A DNA stretch of 64,000 nt from Flavobacterium sp. (GCF_029945805.1 NZ_JAQSDH010000042.1:116122-180121); one strand, 5' to 3'; counted from the stretch's first letter, positions 16,929 through 26,083 are shown. Numbers and translations: made by a program. Notes: generated from the sequence alone by a model not told the origin.

Positions 16929-17128
16929 AATAGTTTTTTTAGATGGTTTTCAACGCATTTATTGACTTTGTGGCGTTTTTTATGGTCTTTTGAGATTGCC
17001 TTTTTTTTGAAATGAGGACTTAAATGGAAATAATAGGAAACAAGTGGACATAAAAATGGTCACAAAAAACTACCAAAAAAGCACGTTATCATACCTTTAA
17101 AATTATTAATAATTTAAATTTTTTAAGT

Positions 17129-18439
17129 ATGAAAATGAAATTTTTCCTTCGCAAAGGTAGTAAAAAAAGTACTATCAATTTTGAGTTTAGAAACGGAACA
17201 AACTCAAGATTTAGAGCATCAACAAATTTTGTAATTAATTCCGAGAATGATTGGGATTTTGACAAGCAAAAAATGAAATTGTTTTCTTCAACAGTTAATG
17301 CAAAACTTATTAACATCAAATTATCAGAATTTGAGAATCTCGTCAATGAATTACTTTACAGAGAAAACGAAAAGTACATTGGTGATGAATCCATTAAAAG
17401 CATCTTTATTAAAGTTTTTGAAGTAAACGGAAAATCTGCATCTAAAGTTATAAATGAGTGTTTTAATGTGGCTTCCGTAGATGGGAAATTAAGTGAAGAT
17501 TTTATAACTTATTATGAAAAAGAGTTTTTAGTTTTTTACTCCAAAAATAATTCACCTTATTCAAAAAAAATACTCACTAAAGGAACTCTAACAACTTTAA
17601 AAAGTGCCCTAAATGTCGTGAAAAATTTTATTGCTTACAAGAAAATCAAAATCTTATACTTTAATGATATAAATCGAAAATTTTATAATGAATTCATCGA
17701 TTATTTGACCAATGAAAAAAAATATACTAAGAACTATATTGGAACTGTGATTCAAAAATTGAAAACTGTTATGGGGTATGCTTATGATGAAGACAGACAC
17801 ACTAATCTCGAATATAAGAAAAACTATTTTTCAAAGGTTACGGAGGTTATCAATCACCCATATTTGAATAGCGAGGAATTGATTAAAATTGAAGAATTAG
17901 TTTTAGAAGATGAATATTTAAATACTGCAAGGGATATTTTTCTAATAGGTTGTAACACGGGATTAAGAATAGGAGATTTACTAGATTTTATCAAAAAACC
18001 AAAAATTATTTCTAAAGACAACACAAAACTAATTCAGATTTCACAAAAGAAAACTTCAAATGCAGTTGTTATTCCCATTAATTCCGTGATAAAAAGAATC
18101 TTAGATAAAAGAGATGGTAATTTACCAAATTATCTTCATCAAAACATAATAAATGAACATATTAAATCTATTTGTAAAAGAGCAAAGATAGTTGATAATT
18201 ACTCATATATTAGAACTGAGGGAGGAATCGAAGTTGAACATTCTAAACCTAAATATAAGTTCATTTGTACACATACTGCAAGAAGGTCATTCTGCACTAA
18301 TGCCTATTATTCAGGCATCCCTCCACACGATATTATGGCAATTTCAGGACATAAAACTGAAAAAATATTTTTCAATTATATCAAGGTAGAAAAACAAGTA
18401 AATGCTTTGAGAATCTCAAAATATCCATTTCTCCAATAA
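17129..18439 (+). CDS. tyrosine recombinase/integrase of the island
   Basis: The 436-residue site-specific recombinase has an N-terminal arm-binding region (residues 1-100), a SAM-like core-binding domain (about 105-225) and a C-terminal catalytic domain. Catalytic residues are visible: Arg in IGCNTGLRIGDLLDF, HxxR in HTARRSFCTNAYYSG, His in AISGHKTEK and the nucleophile Tyr at about residue 417 in FFNYIKVEK. It resembles phage_int_SAM_5 integrases of Bacteroidota elements. It lies 200 bases inside attL and should catalyse integration and excision at the tRNA-Arg site. A bidirectional terminator separates it from the convergent HTH gene. Confidence 0.92.
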   Translation: MKMKFFLRKGSKKSTINFEFRNGTNSRFRASTNFVINSENDWDFDKQKMKLFSSTVNAKLINIKLSEFENLVNELLYRENEKYIGDESIKSIFIKVFEVNGKSASKVINECFNVASVDGKLSEDFITYYEKEFLVFYSKNNSPYSKKILTKGTLTTLKSALNVVKNFIAYKKIKILYFNDINRKFYNEFIDYLTNEKKYTKNYIGTVIQKLKTVMGYAYDEDRHTNLEYKKNYFSKVTEVINHPYLNSEELIKIEELVLEDEYLNTARDIFLIGCNTGLRIGDLLDFIKKPKIISKDNTKLIQISQKKTSNAVVIPINSVIKRILDKRDGNLPNYLHQNIINEHIKSICKRAKIVDNYSYIRTEGGIEVEHSKPKYKFICTHTARRSFCTNAYYSGIPPHDIMAISGHKTEKIFFNYIKVEKQVNALRISKYPFLQ

Positions 18440-18460
18440 TTCAATTAGACATTTTATTAA

Positions 18461-18484
18461 AAAAGGGCTTTTTAAGCCCTTTTT
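18461..18484. terminator. bidirectional terminator between integrase and HTH gene
   Basis: Perfect 10-base stem (AAAAGGGCTT/AAGCCCTTTT) with a 3-base loop and flanking A/T runs. It overlaps the 3' end of the convergent HTH gene. Confidence 0.8.
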
Positions 18485-18762
18485 ACTTTTAAAAGAACTA
18501 AACTATTGAGAACATCTTCTTTCTTGTAATAACGCCTGTTTCCAATACCATAACAATCTATTTTTCCATTTTTTGTCCAATGCCAAAGGGTACTACTATC
18601 TATTTTCAACAACTCACAAGTTTCTGCTCTTGTAAGCAGAACATCGGAATCATTGTTTTCGAGTTCTTTTTTTATTGTAACTAATTCTTCTTGAATGACT
18701 TCTTTAATAATAACCTTAAATTCCTCAGGAGTTAGACAATGTAGTAATATTGATTTTTCCAT
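18472..18762 (-). CDS. helix-turn-helix (MerR/excisionase-like) DNA-binding protein
   Basis: The 96-residue protein has an N-terminal coiled stretch (PEEFKVIIKEVIQEELVTIKKELENN) and a C-terminal winged helix: LLTRAETCELLKIDSSTLWHWTKNGKIDCYGIGNRRYYKKEDV, the HTH_17/excisionase pattern. Such proteins bend DNA for excision or regulate the integrase. The start at 18762 (MEKSILLH) is chosen; an earlier ATG adds nine residues. Convergent placement next to the integrase supports a recombination directionality role, which is inference. Confidence 0.78.
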   Translation of the reverse strand: MEKSILLHCLTPEEFKVIIKEVIQEELVTIKKELENNDSDVLLTRAETCELLKIDSSTLWHWTKNGKIDCYGIGNRRYYKKEDVLNSLVLLKVKRA

Positions 18763-18883
18763 AAAATAATTTAAAAAACATTGTGTCAATTACCCTCTCA
18801 AATTCCCAAAAAATTCCCAAATATTAATCTAAAAACCTGATAGTCAATATTAAATAGTGCCAAACGATTCCCATAAAACAATA

Positions 18884-18909
18884 AAAAACAGGCTTTACTG
18901 CCTGTTTTT
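18884..18909 (-). terminator. terminator of the 18936-20010 unit
   Basis: Perfect 10-base stem (AAAAACAGGC/GCCTGTTTTT) with a 6-base loop, followed on the minus strand by TTTTTTAT. Confidence 0.75.
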
Positions 18910-18935
18910 ATTTAATAATTATAAAGGTAAATTAT

Positions 18936-19505
18936 CTAATATTTACCATATGCAACCACTTCAACTATAGCCTTTAATCCATCTTTTAAATTGTAATTTT
19001 TAAGACAAATCATTAGATTGTTATAAGTTAAATTACATATACCATTAAAGCCTCTTGTCTTTTCATTCTGATAGTCTGAATACAATTTAAAATTCCTGTC
19101 AGCATAAAAGTCACTCAAAGCGTAATCATTGATTATATAAAAATTAACTCCAAGTGAGGTTTGGTTATTTACAAATAAAGGGTGTTTATTTGAAACCAAC
19201 GAAAATAAACTTTCATTTGGATTATAGGAATAATTCTGCCTAACATCCATTAAAGTTACTCTATAGTACCATTTTATAGTACCTATTGGCAGTTTTACAG
19301 ACAAAGCAGTCTTAGAATTTCCTCCTGACCAAAACGCATTTGATGTCGAGTTTAAAGTTACGATTTCGTTTAAAACCTCTTTATATTCTGTACGTTTAGC
19401 TTCAGAAGACTTTTTATTTGTTAGTCTATCATACAACTCTTGTATTGTTTGACTATGATTAACCAACGGCATAAGAAAAAATAGGCAAATAAATATTTTT
19501 TTCAT
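18936..19505 (-). CDS. secreted protein of unknown function (island cargo)
   Basis: The 189-residue protein has a signal peptide (MKKIFICLFFLMPLVNHSQ) and then a mixed, aromatic-rich sequence (FWSGGNSKTALSVKLPIGTIKWYYRVTLMD, DFYADRNFKLYSDYQNEKTRG). Two motifs, TSLGVNFYIINDYALSDFY and FNGICNLTYNNLMICLKNYN, suggest a compact beta-rich fold with possible disulfide cysteines. No known domain is recognised. It follows a lipoprotein gene by 10 bases on the same strand, so the two are probably co-expressed envelope components. Confidence 0.7.
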   Translation of the reverse strand: MKKIFICLFFLMPLVNHSQTIQELYDRLTNKKSSEAKRTEYKEVLNEIVTLNSTSNAFWSGGNSKTALSVKLPIGTIKWYYRVTLMDVRQNYSYNPNESLFSLVSNKHPLFVNNQTSLGVNFYIINDYALSDFYADRNFKLYSDYQNEKTRGFNGICNLTYNNLMICLKNYNLKDGLKAIVEVVAYGKY

Positions 19506-19515
19506 AACTTTTATA

Positions 19516-20010
19516 TTACTCCCAAGTTAAAAACAATTTTACAGTAACTCCGTTAGCAGACTTAGTTACTGAGGAAGGGTATTTGTTAGTACCACTTGTA
19601 TAATCGCTTATTATATAGGGAACGTAACCAATCTCATCATCTGTTGCTGACCATAAAGTACTATTATCACTATCCACAACAACAATATTAATTGTGTCAG
19701 AGAAATTTGGTACTTGATAAGCATTATTAAAATTAACAGTTATGGGTAACATAGATGATGTGCAATTGTCAATAATATTACTCTGTATCTTTAATGTATT
19801 TCCGTTAAAAAGACCACTGTAAACATCAGGAAATCCATTAATTCCATCCCAACCAAATCCGTCAGGAGCAACAAAAGAGAAATTTTCAATTTCATAACCT
19901 GTAACTTTTACTTTGGTTTTGACAACCTCAGCAGTTTTTTCATCTTTAGAACAACTAAAAAGTATAGTTGCAACTAATGCAAGAGAAATTCCATAAATAA
20001 GTTTTTTCAT
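19516..20010 (-). CDS. lipoprotein of unknown function (island cargo)
   Basis: The 164-residue protein starts MKKLIYGISLALVATILFSC, a lipoprotein signal with the lipobox cysteine at position 20, followed by SKDEKTAEVVKTKVKVTGYEIENFSF. The mature part is beta-rich (FVAPDGFGWDGINGFPDVYSG, NTLKIQSNIIDN, TVKLFLTWE) and ends in a strand, resembling a C2-like or immunoglobulin-like sandwich. The phrase DGFGWDG recalls C2-like binding sandwiches that couple a domain to ligand, but this is weak. It is upstream of the secreted 189-residue protein and divergent from the XRE regulator. Confidence 0.7.
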   Translation of the reverse strand: MKKLIYGISLALVATILFSCSKDEKTAEVVKTKVKVTGYEIENFSFVAPDGFGWDGINGFPDVYSGLFNGNTLKIQSNIIDNCTSSMLPITVNFNNAYQVPNFSDTINIVVVDSDNSTLWSATDDEIGYVPYIISDYTSGTNKYPSSVTKSANGVTVKLFLTWE

Positions 20011-20105
20011 AATAAAAAATATTAAATTAATTAGCGAAATTAACTAACCAAATAAAAAAAGTTGTTTATTTGAGTTGTATTTATTCCCTATAAAGGATTA
20101 ATTAC

Positions 20106-20113
20106 TACTTTTG
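20106..20113 (+). promoter_or_regulatory. -7 promoter element (TACTTTTG) of the XRE gene
   Basis: Exact TAnnTTTG match 25 bases before the ATG; no TTG at the usual spacing. Confidence 0.4.
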
Positions 20114-20138
20114 AGGGGTAAATTGAAAAAATCGCTTT

Positions 20139-20504
20139 ATGGATATTAAAAATGTTTCTTCAAATATCAGACGCTTTAGAGAATTGAAGAATTTGACTCG
20201 TGAGTTCATTGCAGGAGAATTAGATATGAGCGTTTCAGGGTATAGCAAAATAGAGCGAGGCGAAATTGATTTAACACTATCAAAACTTCAGAAAATAGCA
20301 GAAATACTCGAAGTATCTGTTTCAGAAATACTTAATTTTGACGTAACTAATATCTTTAACATATCAAATAATCAACAAGTTCAAGGTTTAGGCAGTAAAG
20401 AAAGTAACATCACCAACAACTCCAATATTGTTGATGATTATACCAAAAAATATATATTGATGTTAGAAATTGAAATTGAGCGTTTAAAACAAAACACACC
20501 TTAA
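20139..20504 (+). CDS. XRE family helix-turn-helix regulator
   Basis: The 121-residue protein has an N-terminal HTH_3 domain, residues 1-65: NIRRFRELKNLTREFIAGELDMSVSGYSKIERGEIDLTLSKLQKIAEIL, with typical recognition-helix SVSGYSKIERG. A linker rich in Asn and Ser follows and a short coiled coil ends the protein (KKYILMLEIEIERLKQ), probably for dimerisation. It likely controls the divergent lipoprotein/secreted pair or other island genes. A CI-like phage repressor role is possible because it sits in an integrative element. Confidence 0.85.
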   Translation: MDIKNVSSNIRRFRELKNLTREFIAGELDMSVSGYSKIERGEIDLTLSKLQKIAEILEVSVSEILNFDVTNIFNISNNQQVQGLGSKESNITNNSNIVDDYTKKYILMLEIEIERLKQNTP

Positions 20505-20563
20505 ATAAATACACTAAAGAGATTTTAAAACAATCACCCCATAGAATTTAACTAAAAAACAAA

Positions 20564-20590
20564 CCCTCACTTAAAGCGAGGGCTTATTTG
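20564..20590 (+). terminator. weak hairpin after the XRE gene
   Basis: CCCTC...GAGGG stem with one mismatch followed by CTTATTTG; probably a weak terminator. Confidence 0.35.
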
Positions 20591-20673
20591 AAGACCATAT
20601 ACGTTCAATAGATACCACTTTACTATTCCAACTTTATGTTCTCAAAAACTTATTGTTTATAATAAGTTTTCCT

Positions 20674-21198
20674 TTAATTAAATTCATAACCTATTCCTAT
20701 AGTGGCTTCATTATAGTTGTCATATCCTGCAAATAAGGAAATCTTTTTTGATATACTTACACCAATATTGCTCCCTATCAATAAACTACCGCTCTCATCA
20801 ATTTTTTTATAATAATATCCCTGATTGCCAAACACTTGGTCAGGGTCGAAGTAATTATTATACTTTCCTTTAGCACCATATCCAAGTTTACCTATAAATG
20901 TTATTCGTTTATAGCGATAGCCTCCAACGGCATAAATTGAATAGATTTTTTCTTCAACTGTACTTTCAATAATTTGGTCTGAAAATGATGAGGTATAATC
21001 ATTATCTGTATAATCTTCACCAATAGTTTTTGATTCTAAAACAGAAAACGACCCACCAATACCAATTATGTATTTTTTGTGGTATGTCAAATCCAAACCT
21101 AAAGTTCCTGTTGTACCGTAATAAGTACCTAAATTGATTTGACCAAAACTAATTGTGCTTAAATGTAGTAGCACTCCTAATAGCAATATTTTTTTCAT
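20674..21198 (-). CDS. small outer-membrane-type beta-barrel protein (island cargo)
   Basis: The 174-residue protein has a signal peptide (MKKILLLGVLLHLSTISFGQ). Short amphipathic strands alternate throughout (INLGTYYGTTGTLGLDLTY, YIIGIGGSFSVLE, YAVGGYRYKRITFIGKLGYG, SISKKISLFAGYDNYN) and end in an aromatic-terminated strand IGIGYEFN. That C-terminal pattern is typical of outer-membrane barrels with 6-8 strands. No family can be named. It directly follows (1 base) the SHOCT-protein gene on the same strand. Confidence 0.65.
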   Translation of the reverse strand: MKKILLLGVLLHLSTISFGQINLGTYYGTTGTLGLDLTYHKKYIIGIGGSFSVLESKTIGEDYTDNDYTSSFSDQIIESTVEEKIYSIYAVGGYRYKRITFIGKLGYGAKGKYNNYFDPDQVFGNQGYYYKKIDESGSLLIGSNIGVSISKKISLFAGYDNYNEATIGIGYEFN

Positions 21199-21199
21199 T

Positions 21200-21823
21200 T
21201 TATTTTATATATTTACTTAATTCAGATTTCAATATTTCAAATTGTTCTTGAGTTATCAACCCTAAATCTAATTTGTCTTTTGCTTTTTTTAATTCGGTAA
21301 GTGCTTGGTCGCTTGTGATTGTTGCTTTTGGATTTATTAACTCGCCATATTTTAAGGCAAACTCTAAATTTAATACTGTTATATCCATTGCAGGATTATT
21401 AAAAATTAGCATAACTCCTGCCGAAGTTGCTTTTTTTCCACTTTTTGTAAATTTTATATCTTCTATTTCCACTTCGTTTCCCTTAAACGTCTCAGGTAAG
21501 TAGGTTACACCAGATAATATTGCATTCCCCATTCTGCCCAACATTAAATAGGAAAAATTATTTGCTACTTGGCTTGTTGAACTAAAAAGTCCTGTTGTTT
21601 GTTGATTTGATAGATTAGTTCCACTTGGTTTACCAATAGTCATTTTTTCACCAGGTTGAATAACTGAATTATCAGCAAATTTTAAAACTTTAAATTTTGT
21701 TGAATTTGGTATCGACTTTACCCATTCAGCATCATTTAATTTTGAAACAAATAGTGTGTCAGCGAGTTGTGCATAAATTGTTGTACTGAATCCAAAAAGG
21801 ATAAAAAAAATTATTTTTTTCAT
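21200..21823 (-). CDS. secreted SHOCT-domain protein
   Basis: The 207-residue protein starts MKKIIFFILFGFSTTIYAQ, a signal peptide. The middle part is beta-rich (LFVSKLNDAEWVKSIPNSTKFKVLKFADNS...). The C terminus has a SHOCT-like motif: ALTELKKAKDKLDLGLITQEQFEILKSELSKYI, a short helical pair often at the end of membrane or envelope proteins. An alternative start at 21850 adds nine residues and is rejected because it precedes the signal peptide. It forms an operon with the barrel-like protein. The role is unknown. Confidence 0.72.
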   Translation of the reverse strand: MKKIIFFILFGFSTTIYAQLADTLFVSKLNDAEWVKSIPNSTKFKVLKFADNSVIQPGEKMTIGKPSGTNLSNQQTTGLFSSTSQVANNFSYLMLGRMGNAILSGVTYLPETFKGNEVEIEDIKFTKSGKKATSAGVMLIFNNPAMDITVLNLEFALKYGELINPKATITSDQALTELKKAKDKLDLGLITQEQFEILKSELSKYIK

Positions 21824-21932
21824 ATTGTTGTATTTTAAATTAAAAATCAAAGAACTATAAGTTTCGTGTCAACTTGGGTCATTGATTTGGCGCTGTTCGC
21901 TTTTTGACTTAAATTGTCCGAAAAATTACTGT

Positions 21933-22814
21933 ATGTACAATCAGCATAAGATATTAAGGGTACTTCAACTTATTACGCAACTTCAAAACAAACCTGCAAA
22001 ATCAGTCAGATTTATGGCAAACTTCTTGGAATGTACAGAAAGAACTGCCTATCGTTATTTGGATTTGCTAAAACAATTGGGCTTTGATATTCAAAAAGAT
22101 GAACATCAAAAATTTTACATTTTTGCCGAAAAACAAACGTCAACAGATAGTTTTACAAATGAAGAAGCACATTTCTTAATAGAGATAGTCAAAACAGTTG
22201 GAAAAGGAAATCTTTTAAAAGATGCTGTTCTAAAAAAAATATACTTGAAGTCGGAAATCTCGCAACAGGGGAATTTGCTATTTAAAGCCCATTTAAGCAA
22301 ATTAATTGAAAAATTAAACCTTGCTCTCAAAAACCATAAAAAAGTAGTTTTAAAACAGTACCATTCGGTTAATTCTAATAAAATTTCAGATAGATTAGTT
22401 GAGCCAATACAATTTACCGAAAGTTATCACTCATTATGTGCTTATGAAATTGAAAGTAAAATTACAAAGTACTTTAACTTGGAACGGATTATAGATGTAG
22501 AGATTTTAGATGACGAACAAGAATTTGACCATTTGCACCTAATTGAAGAAACAGATGTCTTTGGATTTACAGAACGTTTTGGTAAAAAATTTGAAGTAGA
22601 ATTACAACTATCGCTACGAGCGTACATTCTGTTCAGAGAAGCAAATGAAGGATTGGAAAAATACATTATCAAAAATGAAAATTCAGACTATTATACGCTT
22701 AAAATCAAAGTCAATAACCCGAAACCAATAACAAGTTTGATTAGAGGCTTTTCTGTTGAGATAAAAGTTATTGGCTCTAATGCCTTTATTGCTCACTTAA
22801 ATACTGAAAATTAA
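21933..22814 (+). CDS. WYL-domain HTH transcriptional regulator (defence-associated type)
   Basis: The protein (293 residues from 21933) has an N-terminal winged HTH: ILRVLQLITQLQNKPAKSVRFMANFLECTERTAYRYLDLLKQLGF. A WYL-type sensing domain follows: VVLKQYHSVNSNKISDRLVEPIQF, SYHSLCAYEIESKITKYFNLERI. A C-terminal WCX-like extension (ELQLSLRAYILFREAN) completes it. Such regulators sense nucleic acids or nucleotides and often repress adjacent phage-defence operons (BrxR/CapW-like). It lies 96 bases upstream of hsdM on the same strand and should regulate the restriction locus. The start at 21933 (MYNQHKIL) fits the family; an upstream start at 21882 adds unrelated residues. Confidence 0.85.
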   Translation: MYNQHKILRVLQLITQLQNKPAKSVRFMANFLECTERTAYRYLDLLKQLGFDIQKDEHQKFYIFAEKQTSTDSFTNEEAHFLIEIVKTVGKGNLLKDAVLKKIYLKSEISQQGNLLFKAHLSKLIEKLNLALKNHKKVVLKQYHSVNSNKISDRLVEPIQFTESYHSLCAYEIESKITKYFNLERIIDVEILDDEQEFDHLHLIEETDVFGFTERFGKKFEVELQLSLRAYILFREANEGLEKYIIKNENSDYYTLKIKVNNPKPITSLIRGFSVEIKVIGSNAFIAHLNTEN

Positions 22815-22885
22815 TAGCAAATTTATTTTTTACAATAATAAATATTATATCAAGTAATAAACATTATATGGAATATATTATTAGA

Positions 22886-22893
22886 TATATTTG
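22886..22893 (+). promoter_or_regulatory. -7 promoter element (TATATTTG) of hsdM
   Basis: TAnnTTTG match 17 bases before the hsdM ATG in a very AT-rich spacer; it would be the target for the upstream WYL regulator. No TTG partner at the usual spacing. Confidence 0.45.
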
Positions 22894-22910
22894 CTCTAAT
22901 CAAGAAATTT

Positions 22911-24944
22911 ATGACAGCCGAACAACTCAAACAATTAGAATCTCGTCTTTGGAAAACCGCAGACGACTTACGAGCCAACAGTAAACTTACCGCTTCCGAA
23001 TACAGTTTTCCTGTTTTGGGGTTAATCTTCCTTCGCCAAGCCTTTAACAGATATGTAAATGCAAAGATTGAAATAGAAAAGCATTTGCCTGTTCACCCTG
23101 TTCGTGGTGTTAGACCAATTGAAAAAAATGACTTCCTCACTGCAAAGGCAATTTTCTTACCTGAAAACTCACAATGGAATACCATCGCCAATTTACCCGA
23201 TAGTGCCGATTTAGGCGAATACATCAATGAAGCGATGCGAGGCATTGAAAGCGAATATGAAGCACTCGTGGGTGTTTTACCTAAAGATTATAATCTGTTT
23301 GATAAAGACCTCTTACAACGCCTTATTCGTGTTTTTAATGACGAATCGTTGAATGATGTCACAGGCGATGTCTTTGGGCGTATTTATGAGTTCTTCTTGA
23401 ACAAGTTTGCGATGATTGGCGCACAAGAAGGAGGCGAATTTTTTACTCCACCATCATTGGTAAATACCATCGTTAAAATTATTGAACCCAATCACGGAAT
23501 CGTTGCTGATATTGCCGTAGGTTCAGCAGGTATGTTTGTGCAAACGGCTCACTTTATTGAAGATGAAGAAGGTGTTGACCCATCCAACAAAGTGACATTT
23601 TACGGACAAGAGAAAGCCGATACCAACACCCGATTAGCCAAAATGAATATGGCAATTCACGGATTGGAAGGTAGCATTTTGCAAGGAAATACGTTTTATG
23701 AAGACAAACACGAACTTTTAGGCAGATGTGATTACATAATGGCGAATCCGCCTTTTAACGTAGATGGCATTGATAAGAGCAAAGACAGCGTCAAGAAAGA
23801 CAAACGACTGCCTTTTGGTTTGCCAAAAAACGATAACGGAAACTACCTTTGGATTCAATATTTCTATTCGTTGCTCAACGAAACAGGAAGAGCAGGTTTT
23901 GTTATGGCTTCTTCGGCTTCAGATGCGGGACATTCTGAAAAAGACATTCGCCAGAAATTAGTAGAAACAGGTGCAGTAGATGTAATGGTTTCTATTGGAA
24001 CAAAATTCTTTTACACCCGTTCGTTGCCTTGTACGTTATGGTTTTTTGACCGTTCCAAAGAAAAAGATAGCGTTAGAGCCAATAAAACCCTGATGCTCGA
24101 TTTGCGTGATGTGTACCGAAAAGTATCGTCAAATCTGCACGATTTCACGCCTGAACAATTGAATAATATTCAAGCTATTGTTGGTTTGTATCGTGGAAAA
24201 CGGGAAGTATTTGACAAAACAATGGTGCATTATTTTGAAACCATCAACGAACATTTAACCGAACTTACCGCCAAAGCACAAAATTTAGCCGATGATTATA
24301 CCAATGGCTTAAAACCCACTTTTGAAAATTCGTTACCAAAGGAATGGATTGCCAAATGGAAAGAAACCATAGACCAAGACGATATTGCGTTTACGGAACA
24401 AGTGGCAGATGAATTAGCCAAAACCCGATTGGTGTATAACAATACCAAACCTTTGGCAACCTTAGACAAAGCCTTTACCGACCATCTAAAAAAAGCCAAA
24501 CGTGGGTATAACAATTTCTTGAAAGCCATTAATGCCTTTGTAAAAGAAGCAGGAAAAGAAGACGACTTGCGCAAAAACAAGGATTGGAAAACCGATGTGT
24601 TGGACAAACTGAAACAAATGGAATTGGATTTTGTGCAATACAGCCATGCTATTGACCAAATATTGTATTTTAACAAAGAAGCGCATTGGCTCATAAGCCG
24701 TTTCCCGAATAGCGAATATGCCGATGTAGCAGGATTGTGTAAAGTGGTGGATAAAACCGAAATTGCCAACAACGATTTCAGCCTTACCGCAGGAAGATAT
24801 GTAGGCGTTGCACCGCAAATTGATGAAGATTTTGACTATGAAGAACGAATGGCAGAAATTAAAGTAGAACTGTTAAGTTTGAATGAAGAAGCCGTTGGTT
24901 TAGCCGAACAAATACAATTGAACTTAACAGAATTGGGATTATGA
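22911..24944 (+). CDS. hsdM: type I restriction-modification DNA methyltransferase subunit
   Basis: The 677-residue protein has the HsdM N-terminal domain (LESRLWKTADDLRANSKLTASEYSFPVLGLIFLRQAF) and the SAM-binding region (GEFFTPPSLVNTIVKIIEP, ADIAVGSAGMFVQTAHFI). The catalytic motif NPPF lies at about residues 279-282 (YIMANPPFNVDGI). The long C-terminal helical part (about 480-677) contacts HsdS and HsdR. It methylates adenines in a bipartite site. Its end overlaps the next gene by 4 bases (ATGA), so M, the DUF1016 nuclease and S are translationally coupled. Confidence 0.95.
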   Translation: MTAEQLKQLESRLWKTADDLRANSKLTASEYSFPVLGLIFLRQAFNRYVNAKIEIEKHLPVHPVRGVRPIEKNDFLTAKAIFLPENSQWNTIANLPDSADLGEYINEAMRGIESEYEALVGVLPKDYNLFDKDLLQRLIRVFNDESLNDVTGDVFGRIYEFFLNKFAMIGAQEGGEFFTPPSLVNTIVKIIEPNHGIVADIAVGSAGMFVQTAHFIEDEEGVDPSNKVTFYGQEKADTNTRLAKMNMAIHGLEGSILQGNTFYEDKHELLGRCDYIMANPPFNVDGIDKSKDSVKKDKRLPFGLPKNDNGNYLWIQYFYSLLNETGRAGFVMASSASDAGHSEKDIRQKLVETGAVDVMVSIGTKFFYTRSLPCTLWFFDRSKEKDSVRANKTLMLDLRDVYRKVSSNLHDFTPEQLNNIQAIVGLYRGKREVFDKTMVHYFETINEHLTELTAKAQNLADDYTNGLKPTFENSLPKEWIAKWKETIDQDDIAFTEQVADELAKTRLVYNNTKPLATLDKAFTDHLKKAKRGYNNFLKAINAFVKEAGKEDDLRKNKDWKTDVLDKLKQMELDFVQYSHAIDQILYFNKEAHWLISRFPNSEYADVAGLCKVVDKTEIANNDFSLTAGRYVGVAPQIDEDFDYEERMAEIKVELLSLNEEAVGLAEQIQLNLTELGL

Positions 24945-26083
24945 GTAGCGAATTGACCATTTATTCTGATTTATTAGTAGGGATTAAAAACCGTGTGCGA
25001 CAAGGGCAAATAAAAGCCTACGTTGCTGTAAACACGGAACTTTTGGCAACCTATTGGGACATTGGAAAAATGATACACGAACGCCAACAAGCAGAAGGTT
25101 GGGGAAAAGGAGTGATTCCTCGTTTGGCAATTGATTTGAAAAACGAACTTTCGGAAGTGAAAGGATTTTCTGTTAGAAACATACAATTTATGATTCAGTT
25201 TTACACAGAATATCAATCAATTACAATTTCGCCACTGCCAGTGTCGGAATTAGAGAATACTGAAAATTCAATTACGAAACTATCCGTTTCGCAATTAGAT
25301 ACTATTGAAAACTTAATTGTGCAACCGCCCGTTGCGCAATTAGAAATCATTGATATACAGTTATTTAATAAAATAACTTGGTCGCATCATCTTATTTTGA
25401 TGCAAAAAATAAAAGACTTGCCTACTCGCTATTGGTATATGCAACAAGTGGTGGAGCAAGGTTGGAGCAGAGATACCTTAGTTGCCCAAATAAAAAGCAA
25501 CGTACACGAACGACAAGGAACATTAGTACATAATTTTGATGCTACCTTGCCCGACATTCACTCGCAATGGGCGAAAAGTGTGTTTAAAGACCCGTATATT
25601 TTTGATTTTACCACTTTAGCAACTGAATTTTCCGAACGGGAATTGGAAGTGGAACTCACCAAAAATGTAGAGAAATTCTTGGTAGAACTCGGTGCTGGCT
25701 TTGCCTTTGTGGGAAGACAATACAAACTGGAAGTTAGCGACAAAGACGTATATCTCGACTTGCTTTTTTACCATTTAAAAACCCGTTGCTTTATAGTGAT
25801 AGACCTCAAAAAAGGCGATTTCTTGCCCGAATATGCAGGGAAAATGAACTTTTATTGCTCTGCGGTAGATGATTTGTTGAAACACGAAACCGACCAACCA
25901 ACAGTGGGCTTGATACTCTGTCAAGGAAAAGACAAAGTGTTTGCCGAATACACTTTGCGTGGAATGACAAAACCCATTGGCATCTCTGAATATGAATTGA
26001 CCCGCATTTTGCCCGAACAATTTAAAGGAAGCCTGCCAAGTGTAGAAGAAATTGAAGAGAAACTTAATGAAATGGGAGTATGA
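24941..26083 (+). CDS. DUF1016/YhcG-type PDDEXK nuclease within the type I locus
   Basis: The 380-residue protein has the DUF1016 N-terminal domain (QIKAYVAVNTELLATYWDIGKMIHERQQAEGWGKGVI, KGFSVRNIQFM) and the C-terminal PDDEXK nuclease domain: FVGRQYKLEVSDKDVYLDLLFYHLKTRCFIVIDLKKGDF, with DLLFYH and IDLKKG as the catalytic acid and lysine. The family is common inside type I restriction operons and as stand-alone defence genes. It overlaps hsdM and hsdS by 4 bases each. Three repeats like PVSELE/SVSQLD/PVAQLE at about residues 98-130 form an unusual low-complexity linker. Confidence 0.9.
   Translation: MSSELTIYSDLLVGIKNRVRQGQIKAYVAVNTELLATYWDIGKMIHERQQAEGWGKGVIPRLAIDLKNELSEVKGFSVRNIQFMIQFYTEYQSITISPLPVSELENTENSITKLSVSQLDTIENLIVQPPVAQLEIIDIQLFNKITWSHHLILMQKIKDLPTRYWYMQQVVEQGWSRDTLVAQIKSNVHERQGTLVHNFDATLPDIHSQWAKSVFKDPYIFDFTTLATEFSERELEVELTKNVEKFLVELGAGFAFVGRQYKLEVSDKDVYLDLLFYHLKTRCFIVIDLKKGDFLPEYAGKMNFYCSAVDDLLKHETDQPTVGLILCQGKDKVFAEYTLRGMTKPIGISEYELTRILPEQFKGSLPSVEEIEEKLNEMGV

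Noticed and set aside
24296..24772. Minus-strand 158-codon frame
   Set aside because: It lies opposite the intact hsdM gene and its protein has no domain or codon-usage support; it is a shadow.
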